A DNA stretch of 30,780 nucleotides, taken from positions 1 through 30,780 of the forward strand of contig JANBPK010001126.1 in the NCBI GenBank assembly GCA_027579435.1, given 5' to 3'. The notes beneath the pieces are model-generated. The model ran no database searches. It had not been told where the DNA came from and saw only the letters and a list, made by a program, of their open reading frames with translations. Source of the DNA: Candolleomyces eurysporus. Its lineage: Eukaryota; Basidiomycota; Agaricomycetes; Agaricales; Psathyrellaceae. A program made the translations under genes and the position numbers. Every line of letters starts with the position of its first letter. Positions within the stretch are counted from its first letter, which is position 1. Shown one piece after another: positions 1-9,664 of the stretch.

Positions 1-933
1 ATCCATTCATCTAAACCATTTCCTTTGTTGGTTCTCCAAGAATCAGGGTGGTCCTCCACTTCTGGTGCTGCTTCATTATCTTCCTCAGAGGTAGCATTAA
101 GCAGGACATCCTCTGAGAGGGACAAAACCTCNATGCCGCTTCATGTCCTCCACCTCAGTAAGGAAGGAATGATATACACAATCCTCTCGAAATGTGTCCT
201 CGTCCTCCTCCACCCCTTGAAAGAGTAGAGAGCAGATAATATCATGCGGTATTTCCTGGTAGTAACCTCCTCTAGTATCTATCTTGTCCTTGAAATCTTC
301 AAAGTCCAGAGGATCTTTATCCTCTGCATATTTCTTAGTATATGTTATAGGATCAGGCAGGTCACTATCCATGAATTCTTTGAACTCGCGCTGCAGCGGA
401 TCCCCGGGTTGTGGTAAACGCCGTGAAAGTCCGTCTGTGGGGAGCGTCTTGCCCATTACATGGCTAAGTTCAAAATGGAACTTTCTGACATTCTCTATCC
501 ACCGATTGATAGTCGCATTTGGCACCGCTCCAGGGTTTTGTAACATTCCCTGGACATATTTAGCGTCTGTTTCCACAACCAATGGCCGCGCCATAATCAA
601 AGTGTATTCATTTTCTTTGAGTGCCCTCATAATCCCATATAATTCCCTCTTAGGCTGAGAATAATTTGCCTCTGTATCATTGAGGGAAGTAGAACCGGAC
701 CTTATATAGTGCCATTTATTCTTATCTTGAGGATCTTGTTGGCTGATGTACCATCCTACAGCCATATAGGAAGTATCCTCAGAGAGGCACACAGGCACTC
801 CACTATGAACATCAAGCAGCTTGAGAACAGGAGCGTTCTCAACTGCATTTTTCAGGTCTGCCATAGCCTTATCTTGCTCAGGACCCCATTCCCAGGGAAC
901 TGTTTTCCAGGTGAGTTTCTGAATAGGCTTGGC
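1..933 (-). pseudogene. Gypsy element 1: RNase H region of pol (decayed, runs off the window)
   Basis: Reads from 933 down to 1. The part at 97-864 is a Ty3/gypsy RNase H domain. The acidic residues lie in SEDTS (first Asp), KRELYG (Glu) and VETDAKY (Asp), and the domain ends in a DGLSRR motif as usual before the linker to integrase. The reverse transcriptase above it at 934-1407 is in the same frame, separated only by a TGA at 934-936. An N at 132 coincides with a frame change: beyond it an acidic, Ser/Glu-rich linker continues in another frame to the window edge. Integrase, if present, lies outside. The domain would remove RNA from the RNA/DNA hybrid during reverse transcription. It is clearly a broken copy; family assignment is firm, element name unknown. 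Confidence 0.85.
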
Positions 934-1820
934 TCACATGTCGTAGTTAGGGATGAATACCCTGAACGTACTGACGATCCCTAAGAAAGACCTTACGTCC
1001 GAGATGTCTCTACATGGTTCCCAACGGGTGATAACACCGACTCGATTGGGAGTGGGTTTCCTTCCTTCATAAGAGACTAAGTGCCCTACTATGGTGACTT
1101 CTGGCCTGCATAAGCAAGTCTTCTTTCCTGAGAAAGTGCCGCCGCAGTACTTCATTTGTTGAATAACATGATTGACATCCTGAATGTGCTCCCAGACAAA
1201 CCTTCTTATGCCTGGGTTCTCAGGTATAGTCTCGTCACCACCACCTGGTAACTCGTACTGCGTCGCGGGTCCTTTAACAGGAACATCGTCCACAAAGGGC
1301 TCCGTGAACTTAGGAATTTTGGGTTGCAGAATAGCAGTAACATCTTTGTGGAAAATGGGTACAGAGTTCATCCAACATAAAGGTCCATTGTCGTGCCGCA
1401 CGATCATCCAGCAAAGCGACTAGCCAATTCTTCTGTATTAGGAGGAAGACCTGAATGTGCAATAGTCACAGCGTTGAGCGGCTTGAGACTATGCACAATC
1501 CTCAAACTTTTACCGTCCTTTTTAAGTACGCAGAACCATCTACTGCAGTACAAAGAGCTTGAGGGTTCGTAAACACCAGCTGCTATCTTACTTCTCATCA
1601 TTTCACAAACTGGCTTGAACAGAAATGGGGGAACAGGCTTGATATTTTGAACCCATGGCTTATGAAGAACCGTAGCAATACGGACCGGTGCAAAGAAGTC
1701 TTCACAAAACNTTGCCCCGCTCCGCCTCAGTCCAAGCAAAAGCAGCATTCTGCTCAGCCATAAGGTGATGCATAAGCTTCCTTTTTTCAGAGGTCCAAAA
1801 ACCCAGATGTGCTTTATCAA
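934..1820 (-). pseudogene. Gypsy element 1: reverse transcriptase (internally deleted)
   Basis: The first half (1820 to 1404) carries RT fingers motifs: VYEPSSS, then WFCVLKKDGK and LRIVHSLKPLN, and ends at ELASRFAG. The second half (1407 to 934) resumes in another frame around NSVPIFHKDV and contains the catalytic FVDD box followed by VPVKGP, then GTFSGKK and VGHLVSYEGR of the thumb/connection. About 40 residues expected between the halves, including the first catalytic Asp region and the LPxGW segment, are missing or scrambled at about 1400. A TGA lies at the junction (1404-1406) and another at 934-936. The N at 1711 marks the frame change to the upstream piece. This copy cannot make an active enzyme as written. 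Confidence 0.85.
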
Positions 1821-2295
1821 AGTCCTCCATTCTTTCCTTAGTATACCTTCCTTTAGGTGAAAACTTGGGCGGTGTGGTAGAGAGCTTAGGGATGCCTACT
1901 AGAGGGTCACCTGTGATATTCCGTACAATGCGAAATTCTTCAGGGAGGGTACCATAGACAGGCTGAACCTTTTTATCAACTGGCTTATATTTCTTACCAG
2001 TCAAAACTCCTTTTATCTTAGCCTCTTGAGCCTTAGGATTTCCTGAAACTTGACCTTGTGCAAAAGATTCTTGCATAGTGAAGAGGTACTGTTCAAATAC
2101 CTCCCTGTCCTTTGGGTCTATTCCTGGTTCATATAGTGCTTGTTGTAAATATATTATTTTCTTTTCTTCTTGAGTAAATGAACGACCATCCAGTGGTCCT
2201 GTGGTAGCTATTATCTTAGGAATGCCGTCTTCTGACATTTCTAGAGTGACCACTATTTCCTCTCCTTGAAACGAATTCAAATTATCAAGGTTCAA
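1702..2295 (-). pseudogene. Gypsy element 1: linker between protease and RT
   Basis: This stretch is open from 2295 to 1702. It begins with a segment containing NLDNLNSFQGEE and ends in AWTEAERG, just before the RT. It is the linker that basidiomycete gypsy polyproteins carry between protease and reverse transcriptase; it has no recognised catalytic motif. The frame differs from the protease frame above it, whose TGA is at 2292-2294. The open reading continues upstream of the apparent start (the codons read IEHFF before NLDN), so the boundary is probably a frameshift inside one original pol ORF. The downstream frame change falls at the N at 1711. Confidence 0.65.
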
Positions 2296-3638
2296 AAAGA
2301 AGTGCTCAATTCTTTCCTATAGAGTGCAGGTATCTCGCCCTGCAGGAAAGAGGGAACAACTACTCTTTGCCCTGAGTTTGGATTAGTGAGTGTCATCATA
2401 TGCGAACCATCAGGATGGTTGTGAGATTGAGCACTCATGACCGAGAGAAACGGTTGTCCAAGCAAAATCTTGTATGCCGTGTCACAAACAATGTGCAGCT
2501 GAACGTAAGCTATGACACCGTTGCCACATTGTATAGGCACATTCCTTGCTAATCCTAGTGTTCTCGCAGTGGTGCAGTTCAAAGACTGGAGGCCTATGGT
2601 AAGATCAGGATCCCAGGATATACCGAGAGTCCTGGCCACTGCCTCACTAGCTAAACACACTTGCGAACCTTCATCAAAAATGCATTCTTTGCGCTGCACA
2701 TGGTTTACAACAGGAAAGAAGACACGAATCTTCTCAGATTCAGAGGCCGTCACCATTCCTTTGACTTCTGCCCTGTGGTGTTCAGCAAGGAAAACCTCAA
2801 CCGCGTCGGGTATAATGAGGCCACCAGCTGGGACTTTTCCTGAGCTGTCCGACTTATAACACATGGGAACAGGTAAGTCTTGTAACAGGACCTCTACTAC
2901 TTCTTCAGTAGGCTTCTCCTCTTCTTCTTCAGGTACATCTTCCACTGTAGCCCTTTGAGAAGGTGGAGGAACTAAAGGTTCCTCTACCCTTGGACTAGTG
3001 GCGTCAATTTGGGAGTAGATTTCAGAGAGAGCATTTAAGTAACTGAGAGAGTCTTGACCAAGCTCAGTCATAGTATCTTCTAATTCCTGTAGCAATGCTC
3101 CCCATAATTCTTCCGTCTGTCCAGACCTGGAGTGATCCCATGTGCCTTTCTTTAGCAACTCAATAGCCTCTTGCTGTGCAATTGGCGAGACCATCGCAAG
3201 GTCTTCGAGCTTCATGGGATGTGGTATAGAGAAAATTTCTTTCATAATTCCCATTATAAGCTCTTTCCTTGCTTGTTTGAGAGCATGCGCACTCTGCCCA
3301 GCAGGCGCTTCAGCCAGCATCTTTTCCAGCGCCAAAACCTTTCCTCCTTGAATCGGCTTTGTCCTTAAGGGAGGAACCTGCACATACGGCATCAACTTCC
3401 ACGTAGGTTCCACTACTTTGAGTCCACTTGGTTCTAATAAATTTTTGTCTTTTTGTGTATGGTTGGTATCATTGACCTTGCTAGTTCGGCCCTCCAGAGA
3501 GTTACCCTGGTTCTTGTCAACATTTTGTGTAGAGACCGGAGCACGTTTCTTTGCTGGGCCTCTCAAAAATCCTCTTGGTTGTTGTTTGCCGCTGCTCGAC
3601 GTGTCTGGAGCTGAAACTGCTCCAAATTCTCGAAACAT
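2292..3638 (-). pseudogene. Gypsy element 1: pol N-terminus with retropepsin-like protease
   Basis: A 448-codon open frame. The N-terminal half is polar and low in complexity; a Glu-rich stretch (EEEEEK) lies near the middle. The C-terminal third is an aspartic protease fold: CIFDEGSQV carries the active Asp as D-x-G-S, followed by GISWDPDLT, and YKILLGQPFL is the second conserved element. The first methionine at 3638 lies 76 nt inside the end of gag, and the frame is -1 relative to gag. The same GFLRGPAK segment follows gag in element 2, so the overlap is an ancestral arrangement. The protein would process Gag-Pol. Truncation by frame loss at 2292 makes it a pseudogene here. Confidence 0.75.
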
Positions 3639-4405
3639 TTAGACAATTCACACAACTGTTCAAAGACCTCACAAGTAGAAGGTTCCTTAGGTGGTTCCAC
3701 CTTTGGCGCCGCTGCTTGAGACGGCTTGAGTTGTTGAGCGATACGGTTAAGGAACGCATTTTGCTCCTTCTTCATCTGCTCCATTGACTGTTGGAGAACA
3801 GAGTGAGTGACAGGCTTGTCATGTTGTTGGTAAAACATGTCGAAAGCCTCTGCCTCTAATTCGTCGTATTCCTCCAATAAGTTCAATTCTGCCTGGGTGG
3901 GTCCTTTCCACATGGCATCAACTCTCGCTTTCATCGTAGTACCTTCGGGCACCTTGCAAGCGACAACGTTTTCTTTACAGAAAATAGTGTTGCCTCTTTG
4001 AGTAATTCTTCCGTTTTCAATTCCTTGCCTTACTTCGGGACACTGAGAAATAGTATGGGTATTCTGGCTGCAATACCAGCAGCTGAATGTAGCTCCTGCG
4101 GGCCGAGTATACATGCCAGGCTGTTGGCCTACCGCTTGGTTAGGAGGACGATAGGGAGCTGGTGCCGGAGCTGGCGCCGCATGAACAGTAGTGGAGAAGT
4201 TATCGAATTGAGTCGTCAAAAGGGACATGGACTTTTCTACTCGATTGAGAGTAGTGAAAACCTTTGCCATTTCCTCACTCATGAACTCTTGCTTAACCTT
4301 TAGGGCCTTCAGACCAGCAAATTCCGCACGATTGCTGAGGCCACTCAAAGTCATGTTTCAAGCATAATCAGCTTCTTCTTCCACATAAGCGAGAGCACCA
4401 AATGG
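3563..4405 (-). pseudogene. Gypsy element 1: C-terminal half of gag (nucleocapsid)
   Basis: Homologous to the second half of the gag at 7697-9613. It contains a CCHC zinc knuckle (CWYCSQNTHTISQC, CX2CX4HX4C) that binds the element's RNA, then a helical Gln-rich tail ending in QEDF at the TGA next to a run of five T. The reading frame is open through 4405 except for a TGA at 4358-4360, where a codon for Arg is likely ancestral. At 4405 the coding sequence is interrupted by the family A solo LTR and continues at 5672-6248. The methionine at 4354 is therefore not a real start. Confidence 0.85.
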
Positions 4406-5671
4406 TGATGAGATCGGTGCTGCCAAGCTCAGAAACACACACACAAAACACCAACCAAAACCTATAAGCAAGCTGTGTATAGTCAAGCGGTGTGAGAGTC
4501 AGGCCGCACAAAGTCAAAGTGCAAGTTTGTGGGGGTTATTGAGTGAATTAAGAATACTAAGTTCCCAAGTTCTCTCTTTGATACACTCCACAGAACTAGA
4601 AGTACCCTAGTGTACTGCTAGTAAAGTTCCTATTCTTTAGTAGTCACTCCTTATGACTGCTTAAGTTCCTAGGTTTCCAATGCAACTGATAGTTCATGCC
4701 ATGTGAAATATAAGCAGAAAAGCTTGATAGATTTGTTCGATAAACACAAGTAAAGATAAAACAACAATGATACAATGATGCTGCTCGAGTCCGTAGTTAG
4801 TGTGTATATATACTACTTCGAGCCGCGTAAAAATAGATAGAGAGACACATGTGATAGACAAGTTCATAGCCAATAATAAAAGTCCAAGCAAAAGATAAAG
4901 AGAAAATAGAACCGGGTATTGGTAGAGGCTGCGCCAAGATTGTAGCTGCGCGAGTCAGGCGCACCTCTGAATGCCAAATTTAGCTCACCATTGCCTTTCT
5001 GGTGAAGCCGCGTGAGATGCCGACTGATGATCGAGGGTGGACAGGCATCCTTGCTCTGCATCCCCTACCCCCATTGCCATCCTCAAGCTGCTTGGATAGG
5101 TATGGTTGCCCCGGGTGGAGTCAGCTGCACCTTTGTCCCCGATACCAACGGTCGGTCTAGTCATTTCCTTGACTCAGAACTTGAGCCGCTTCAGAACTTG
5201 CGCCATGTTGGAGCTTATAACAGCCATCAGACTGCGCCACCAGCTATGGACTTCGTCGTTTCGAAGGTTTCCTCAGGCCGCTCCAGCACTTGTACTCGAA
5301 TAATGTGAAGCCGCCTGATCTCTGAACTCTCTGGTAGTGCCGCCTGAGAGTCCTGACAGTTGCGTTGTAAAGGTATATGACTTTCTGACGCCGCTTTAGT
5401 CGAGCCGCCTGATTTTTAGCACGGCGTCAACTAAAGTAGCTTCTCTGGTCAGGGTATAATACAACTGGGGTGGCTTCAAGTTGACAGCCTCGAGTAGCTT
5501 TAACTCTTATATCCCTAGAGTCGTCGTACTAACTCTTTTCCTTCTCAAGCCGCATGAACCTTATCGATAGTGTAGCCGTTCTTGTACTTAGAGACTCAGA
5601 CTGTGTCAACTTTGTAGTTTATTATTGCAAAAATTGAACTTATATTTGCTAAAACAGACGCGGTCGTATCA
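4406..5671 (-). repeat. Solo LTR, family A, copy 1 (inserted in element 1 gag)
   Basis: A 1266-bp block that recurs at 9665-10930. It starts TGATGAGATCGG and ends GGTCGTATCA, giving the TG...CA ends of an LTR. Gag sequence of element 1 resumes on both sides, so this is a solo LTR inserted in gag. Flanks are AATGG on the left and ACAGT on the right; a duplicated target could only be claimed if transitions have altered it. Orientation is minus, taken from copy 2, which is followed on the minus strand by a primer site and gag. A TATATATA box lies at 4805-4812. The LTR is studded with GCCGC-N-Y-GA motifs (see findings). Confidence 0.88.
4805..4812 (-). promoter_or_regulatory. Putative TATA box of family A LTR copy 1
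   Basis: TATATATA about 860 bp from the 5' end of the minus-strand LTR. The same box is found at 10064-10071 in copy 2 and at matching places in family B (14657-14664 and 30613-30622). Conservation between families supports a core promoter; no transcript evidence is available. Confidence 0.4.
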
Positions 5672-6248
5672 ACAGTCCCACTGCCGCCGTGTCAACCATT
5701 TCCGTAGCTACCTTAATAACTTCCTCCAGCGTAAATGGGTCCTCTTCATCTCACGCCGCCCCTTCAGCGTCTGCGGCAGGCGTTTTGCAAGAGAGCCGCT
5801 TGCTGAGTCCTTCTCTAAAGATACTTTTTAGTCCTCCAAGGAACTTAAGTACCAAATCTAAGTTGGCTATAACACCAGATTTGAGAAGGGGTTCTGCTTC
5901 AGCTTGGAAGCCAAGAGCAAACTCATAAAAAGCTGACTTCTCGTCCCTGCCAATAGGATGTTCTCGAGCCTTGTGACAGAGGTCATCCAAACGAGCCATT
6001 GATCCTACATCGAATCTCAAAGCCTTTGGTAAAATCTTCATAACAGTTTTTCGCCAGTCCTCAAAATGGTAGGGGTGGTATCCTCCTTCCAGACAGCACC
6101 AAAGTCGTGCCGTCTGAGTATCTAAGTAGGATAAAGCATGCGTGACAACTTCTTTGTCTTGCCTGCTTAAGCCCGCAACCTTTGCAGCCAAATCCACACC
6201 TTTGAAGAACCTAGTAGCAGTAGAGGGATTAGCCGGGTCATAAACCGG
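5672..6248 (-). pseudogene. Gypsy element 1: capsid part of gag
   Basis: This is the other side of the gag split by the family A solo LTR. The peptide from PSTATRFF through WRKTVMKILPK, GSMARLDDLC, PIGRDEKSA and LVLKFLGGLK matches element 2 gag almost residue by residue. This is the capsid-like region of a fungal gypsy gag. A TGA at 5751-5753 interrupts the frame; the homologous residues DEEDP follow directly in the same frame. The left end at 6248 is cut by the family C LTR; what appears to be an N-terminus beyond it is LTR sequence. The first ~130 residues of this gag are absent from the window. Confidence 0.85.
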
Positions 6249-7655
6249 TGATGCGCAGGTCGCGTTCCAAGGCTCAAAACACAACAAGACGAAGATCAAA
6301 ACTCTAACACCAACACACACACAAAACAAACACACCAAGTACCTTCGGAAGATAAGAGGCGGGCAAGGGTATAGTGAAAAGCTCTAAGTCAAGCTGGACT
6401 TGGGCTTCGGAACGTAAACTTTGCAATCGCAAGTTCGAGGGGGGAGCTAAGGCTCAACCAGGTTCGATGTTATTGCTTCGGAAGCTGAACTTCGTGGACA
6501 ACAGACTTCGACAATACACGGATTTGACTTCAGAAGTGAGAACACGGTCTCGACACGATATAACTTTAACAACGCGATGAGGACACGGCCTCCGAACGAC
6601 TTCTGAACTTAAACACGCAAAAGATAACAGAAAGGCTCTCGTAGATTCGGTGGGTAACACGGACCCGGACGCAAAATACAACGCTAGCTACCCGCTATAT
6701 AGATCCAGTACTTGGAGTCCAAGATTAAATACTGTAAATAAGTTTGGCAAACACATTCAAAACAAACAGAGATAAAAACACATGAAATCAGCCAGTCCGA
6801 AAAGAAATAATCATATGAGGGTATCCAGGCTCCAGAACTAGGTCTTGACCTTCCTAGACTTGCATCGAGACGCATTCGGAACCACTGCCGAAACGGCACT
6901 CCACTACTTCCACATGCTTTAGATAGTTTGGAATAGGTTCGGAGGTGAGTACCTTTGCTCCCAACCCTACTTCCGTCTATCCGGTTTGCTGGGCACCACT
7001 CCCAAGCCCTTATCACGTCATCGGCCCGGCTCTAGGCCTTCCGCATTCTTCCGCACTCCATGCTTTCCTCGTTATCCACGTCGGTTCGCAAGACCGAAAC
7101 CTTCTCGGGTTCTGAAGCCAGCCGAGAGTCCGGTCTCCACTCCACATCAGTTCACACCTTGAGTTGGCTCTTCAGAAGCCTTCTCAGCCGAGCCGCTCGT
7201 AATTCCGAATCCAGTAACTGTCATGTTTAATTGACTTAACGGATTTGCCATCACGTCCTCAAAGCCACAGAGTGACGTTACACCTTCCACTTAGCGAATG
7301 TCAGGGCGAATGTCCCATGTAGTGTGCAGACTCTCTTCCTACACCATACCTCGCCAGGTCAGGCGCGCAGTTGTGGTTCCGAATCGATTTGCTACCCTTC
7401 GGATACATTCGCAGGGCCTTCCTATTTTAAAGCACCACTGCCGAACCGTTGTACTTAGGTTCTGAGCCAGATCCTTGAGAGCTGCTAAGTCTGAAGCCGG
7501 GAACCGCTTCAACTCTTGGTTTCGCAATGTTCAGAAGACATGCTAAGTTCTATAAGTCGTTATCGTTACTTAGTGCTTTAATTCAGAAGCACTTCCAAAG
7601 AAAAGTTCTATTAATTCGCGATTTTTCTAAGGGTATGCAGGCAACTGCCGTATCA
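6249..7655 (-). repeat. LTR, family C, copy 1 (complete)
   Basis: 1407 bp with TG...CA ends (TGATGCGCAGG at 6249, CTGCCGTATCA at 7655). Its reverse complement aligns with 26689-27944 over nearly the whole length, with shared blocks such as GTAGCTAGCG, AATCTACGAGAGCC, GAGCCTTAGCTCCCC and CTTGCCCGCC. The left flank is element 1 gag and the right flank is element 2 pol, with no target duplication (ACCGG versus GCGCT). Twelve TTCNGAA motifs are spread along it. Strand is given relative to the plus copy at 26689-27944 and is otherwise arbitrary. Apparent ORFs inside it are not genes. Confidence 0.85.
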
Positions 7656-7760
7656 GCGCTTTGAGGAGGCCGGGGTTCTTTCCTTCGCCGGGCCTCTCAA
7701 AAATCCTCCTGGTTGGCTGCCGCCACTCGACGAGTCTGGAGTTGGTTTTGCTCCATGCTC
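7656..7760 (-). pseudogene. Gypsy element 2: first codons of pol (truncated)
   Basis: Immediately after and overlapping the end of gag, the -1 frame encodes PGGFLRGPAKER, the same peptide that opens the protease ORF of element 1. It stops at the family C LTR boundary at 7655, so all of protease, RT, RNase H and integrase of element 2 are missing. The upper limit of the overlap is approximate. Confidence 0.65.
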
Positions 7761-9613
7761 TCGAGCCGCTTAGACAGTCCTACCAACTGTTCAAAGACTT
7801 CTCGCGTCGTGGGTTCTCTCTGTACCTCGGCAACTGGCGCCGCTCCCTGTTGAGACGGCTTGAGTTGATTTACAAGCTTATTGAGGAAGGATTGCTGGTC
7901 CCTTCTCATCTGGTCTAAAGACTGATTCAAAACCGAATGAGCCACCTGCTCTTCCTGATGCTGGTAGAGCACCTCGAAGGCCTCCTCTTCCGTCGCTGAA
8001 TACTCCTCAAGTAAGTTGAGGTTGGCCTGCATGGGCACCTTCCAAGCCTTATCTACCCTTTCTTTCATGGTAGCATTGTCTGGTGACTCCCTAGTCATCA
8101 TGGTTCCTTTGCAATAGATAGTACTACCTCGCTGGGTAATACGCCCTTTCTCGATATCAATCCTAACTTGGGGACACTGGGAAATGGTATGGGTTGGTTG
8201 CCCACAATACCAGCAATTGAAGGTTGCTCCTGCCGGTTGAGGATACATTCCCGGCCACTGTCCTGCTGCTGGAGGCGGATACCTACTAGGTGTTCCCACT
8301 GAAGCACCGTTTGACGTCGCCTTAATGGTAGTAGAGAAGGTGTCGAACTGAGTCGTCAGTTTAGAAACCAACTTGGCAACTTGGTCGAGCATTGTGAAGA
8401 CTCTTGCCATGTCCTCGGTCATAGATTCCTGCTTGACTTTCAGGTCCTTGAGACCATCCGGGTCTTTCCTGTCAGTCGAGCCGCGTGAAGTCGAACTTCG
8501 CGAGTATTCAGCGTCCTCTTCCACACTAGCGACGGCCCCAAAAGGTCCAACCGCTGCTACGTCTACCATAGCGGTCGCCGTGGATATAACAACATCCAAC
8601 GTATAGGGATCCTCTTCGTCGCACGGCACCTCTTCAGCACCCTCAGGAGGTCCTTGACAAGAAAGACGTTTGTTCAAGGCGTCTCTGAAGCTAGGCTTCA
8701 AGCCGCCTAAGAACTTAACCACCAAATCCCTGTTGGCGATTATGCCAGACTCGAGCAGCGGATCAGCTTCAGCCTTGAAACCTAAGGCAAACTTGTAGTA
8801 GGCCGCTTTCTCATCCCTTCCAATAGGACGCTTCTTGGCATCGCGACAAATATCTTCCAAGCGAGCCATAGATCCAAGATCATACCTCGATGACTTGGGC
8901 AAAATTTGCATGACCGACTTCCTCCAAAGCTCAAAGTCGTACGGATCATGCCCTCCTTTCAACAGTCCCCATTTTTGAGTGGTCTGAGAGTCCAGGTAAC
9001 TCAGAGCATTCTTGACAATTTCCTCATCATGCCCCTTGAGTCCCACCGTTTCCGCAGCAAGGGCTACTCCGTCAAAGAACCTCGTCGCTGTAGATGGGTC
9101 CTTGGAGTCGTAGTTCAGGTGTTTGCCACTATACGCAGCCGGCATGCTTTTAACCGGCCTCCTAGGCGCAGTGGGTCCTTCCGCCTCACTACCTGCGCGA
9201 CTCCCTTGCGCTCCTCTAGCCATTTGATTGAGAAAGCTAGTTAAGTCTAAAGTACTTTCTTCGCCTTTGAGAATCAAAGAGTTTAGTGCCTCTTCAATTT
9301 GTTCTTCTTGAGCGGTATGAAAGTTTGATTCTCCTAAATCCGAGTCCGAAGTCTGTCTCCTTACAGTCCTTTGTGGATTGGAATGTCTAGTCGGCAAGTA
9401 GCTATTGACAACTACCGTTCCTGCGTCCCGTGAGTTTCGAGTGTTCCTTCCAACACTCTGTGCTCGTTCAGTTTCCTGACGAATTCCTTCTACCCTACAA
9501 GACACTTCCTCAGCCAGATAGTCTTCTGGTGTTGAGCCTGGTCTCGCGAAGTAAGACGTCTTGTACGAGTTCGAATTCCGTTCGCTCTTTTGCGAACCAG
9601 AAACCCTCGCTTC
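7697..9613 (-). CDS. Gypsy element 2: Gag polyprotein (long, nearly intact)
   Basis: The best preserved gypsy gag in the window. The frame is open from a TAG at 9614-9616 down to the TGA at 7697-7699, over 630 codons. No ATG occurs before 9223, so either translation starts there, a non-ATG codon is used, or the true start was lost. In order: an acidic, Gln-rich N-terminus; a capsid region (PSTATRFFDG through LVVKFLGGLKPSFRD); a coiled-coil-like stretch; a CCHC knuckle (CWYCGQPTHTISQC); a Gln/Glu-rich helical tail ending in NQEDF. Gag would build the virus-like particle and package RNA. It lies just inside the family A LTR and its primer site, and pol follows in the -1 frame. Confidence 0.85.
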   Translation of the reverse strand, partial: EARVSGSQKSERNSNSYKTSYFARPGSTPEDYLAEEVSCRVEGIRQETERAQSVGRNTRNSRDAGTVVVNSYLPTRHSNPQRTVRRQTSDSDLGESNFHTAQEEQIEEALNSLILKGEESTLDLTSFLNQMARGAQGSRAGSEAEGPTAPRRPVKSMPAAYSGKHLNYDSKDPSTATRFFDGVALAAETVGLKGHDEEIVKNALSYLDSQTTQKWGLLKGGHDPYDFELWRKSVMQILPKSSRYDLGSMARLEDICRDAKKRPIGRDEKAAYYKFALGFKAEADPLLESGIIANRDLVVKFLGGLKPSFRDALNKRLSCQGPPEGAEEVPCDEEDPYTLDVVISTATAMVDVAAVGPFGAVASVEEDAEYSRSSTSRGSTDRKDPDGLKDLKVKQESMTEDMARVFTMLDQVAKLVSKLTTQFDTFSTTIKATSNGASVGTPSRYPPPAAGQWPGMYPQPAGATFNCWYCGQPTHTISQCPQVRIDIEKGRITQRGSTIYCKGTMMTRESPDNATMKERVDKAWKVPMQANLNLLEEYSATEEEAFEVLYQHQEEQVAHSVLNQSLDQMRRDQQSFLNKLVNQLKPSQQGAAPVAEVQREPTTREVFEQLVGLSKRLESMEQNQLQTRRVAAANQEDF

Positions 9614-9645
9614 CTAAAGAGAGATGAAAACCAAATATTCACCCC

Positions 9646-9662
9646 CCTCGCGGTGGGCTCCA
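9646..9662 (-). other. Primer binding site of element 2
   Basis: Two nucleotides inside the LTR, the minus strand reads TGGAGCCCACCGCGAGG. It starts with TGG, as a site complementary to a tRNA 3' CCA end should. The complement folds as a plausible tRNA 3' end: T-stem strand CTCGC, acceptor strand GGTGGGC, discriminator T, CCA. The identity of the tRNA is not assigned. This fixes the orientation of family A LTRs. Confidence 0.7.
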
Positions 9663-9664
9663 AA

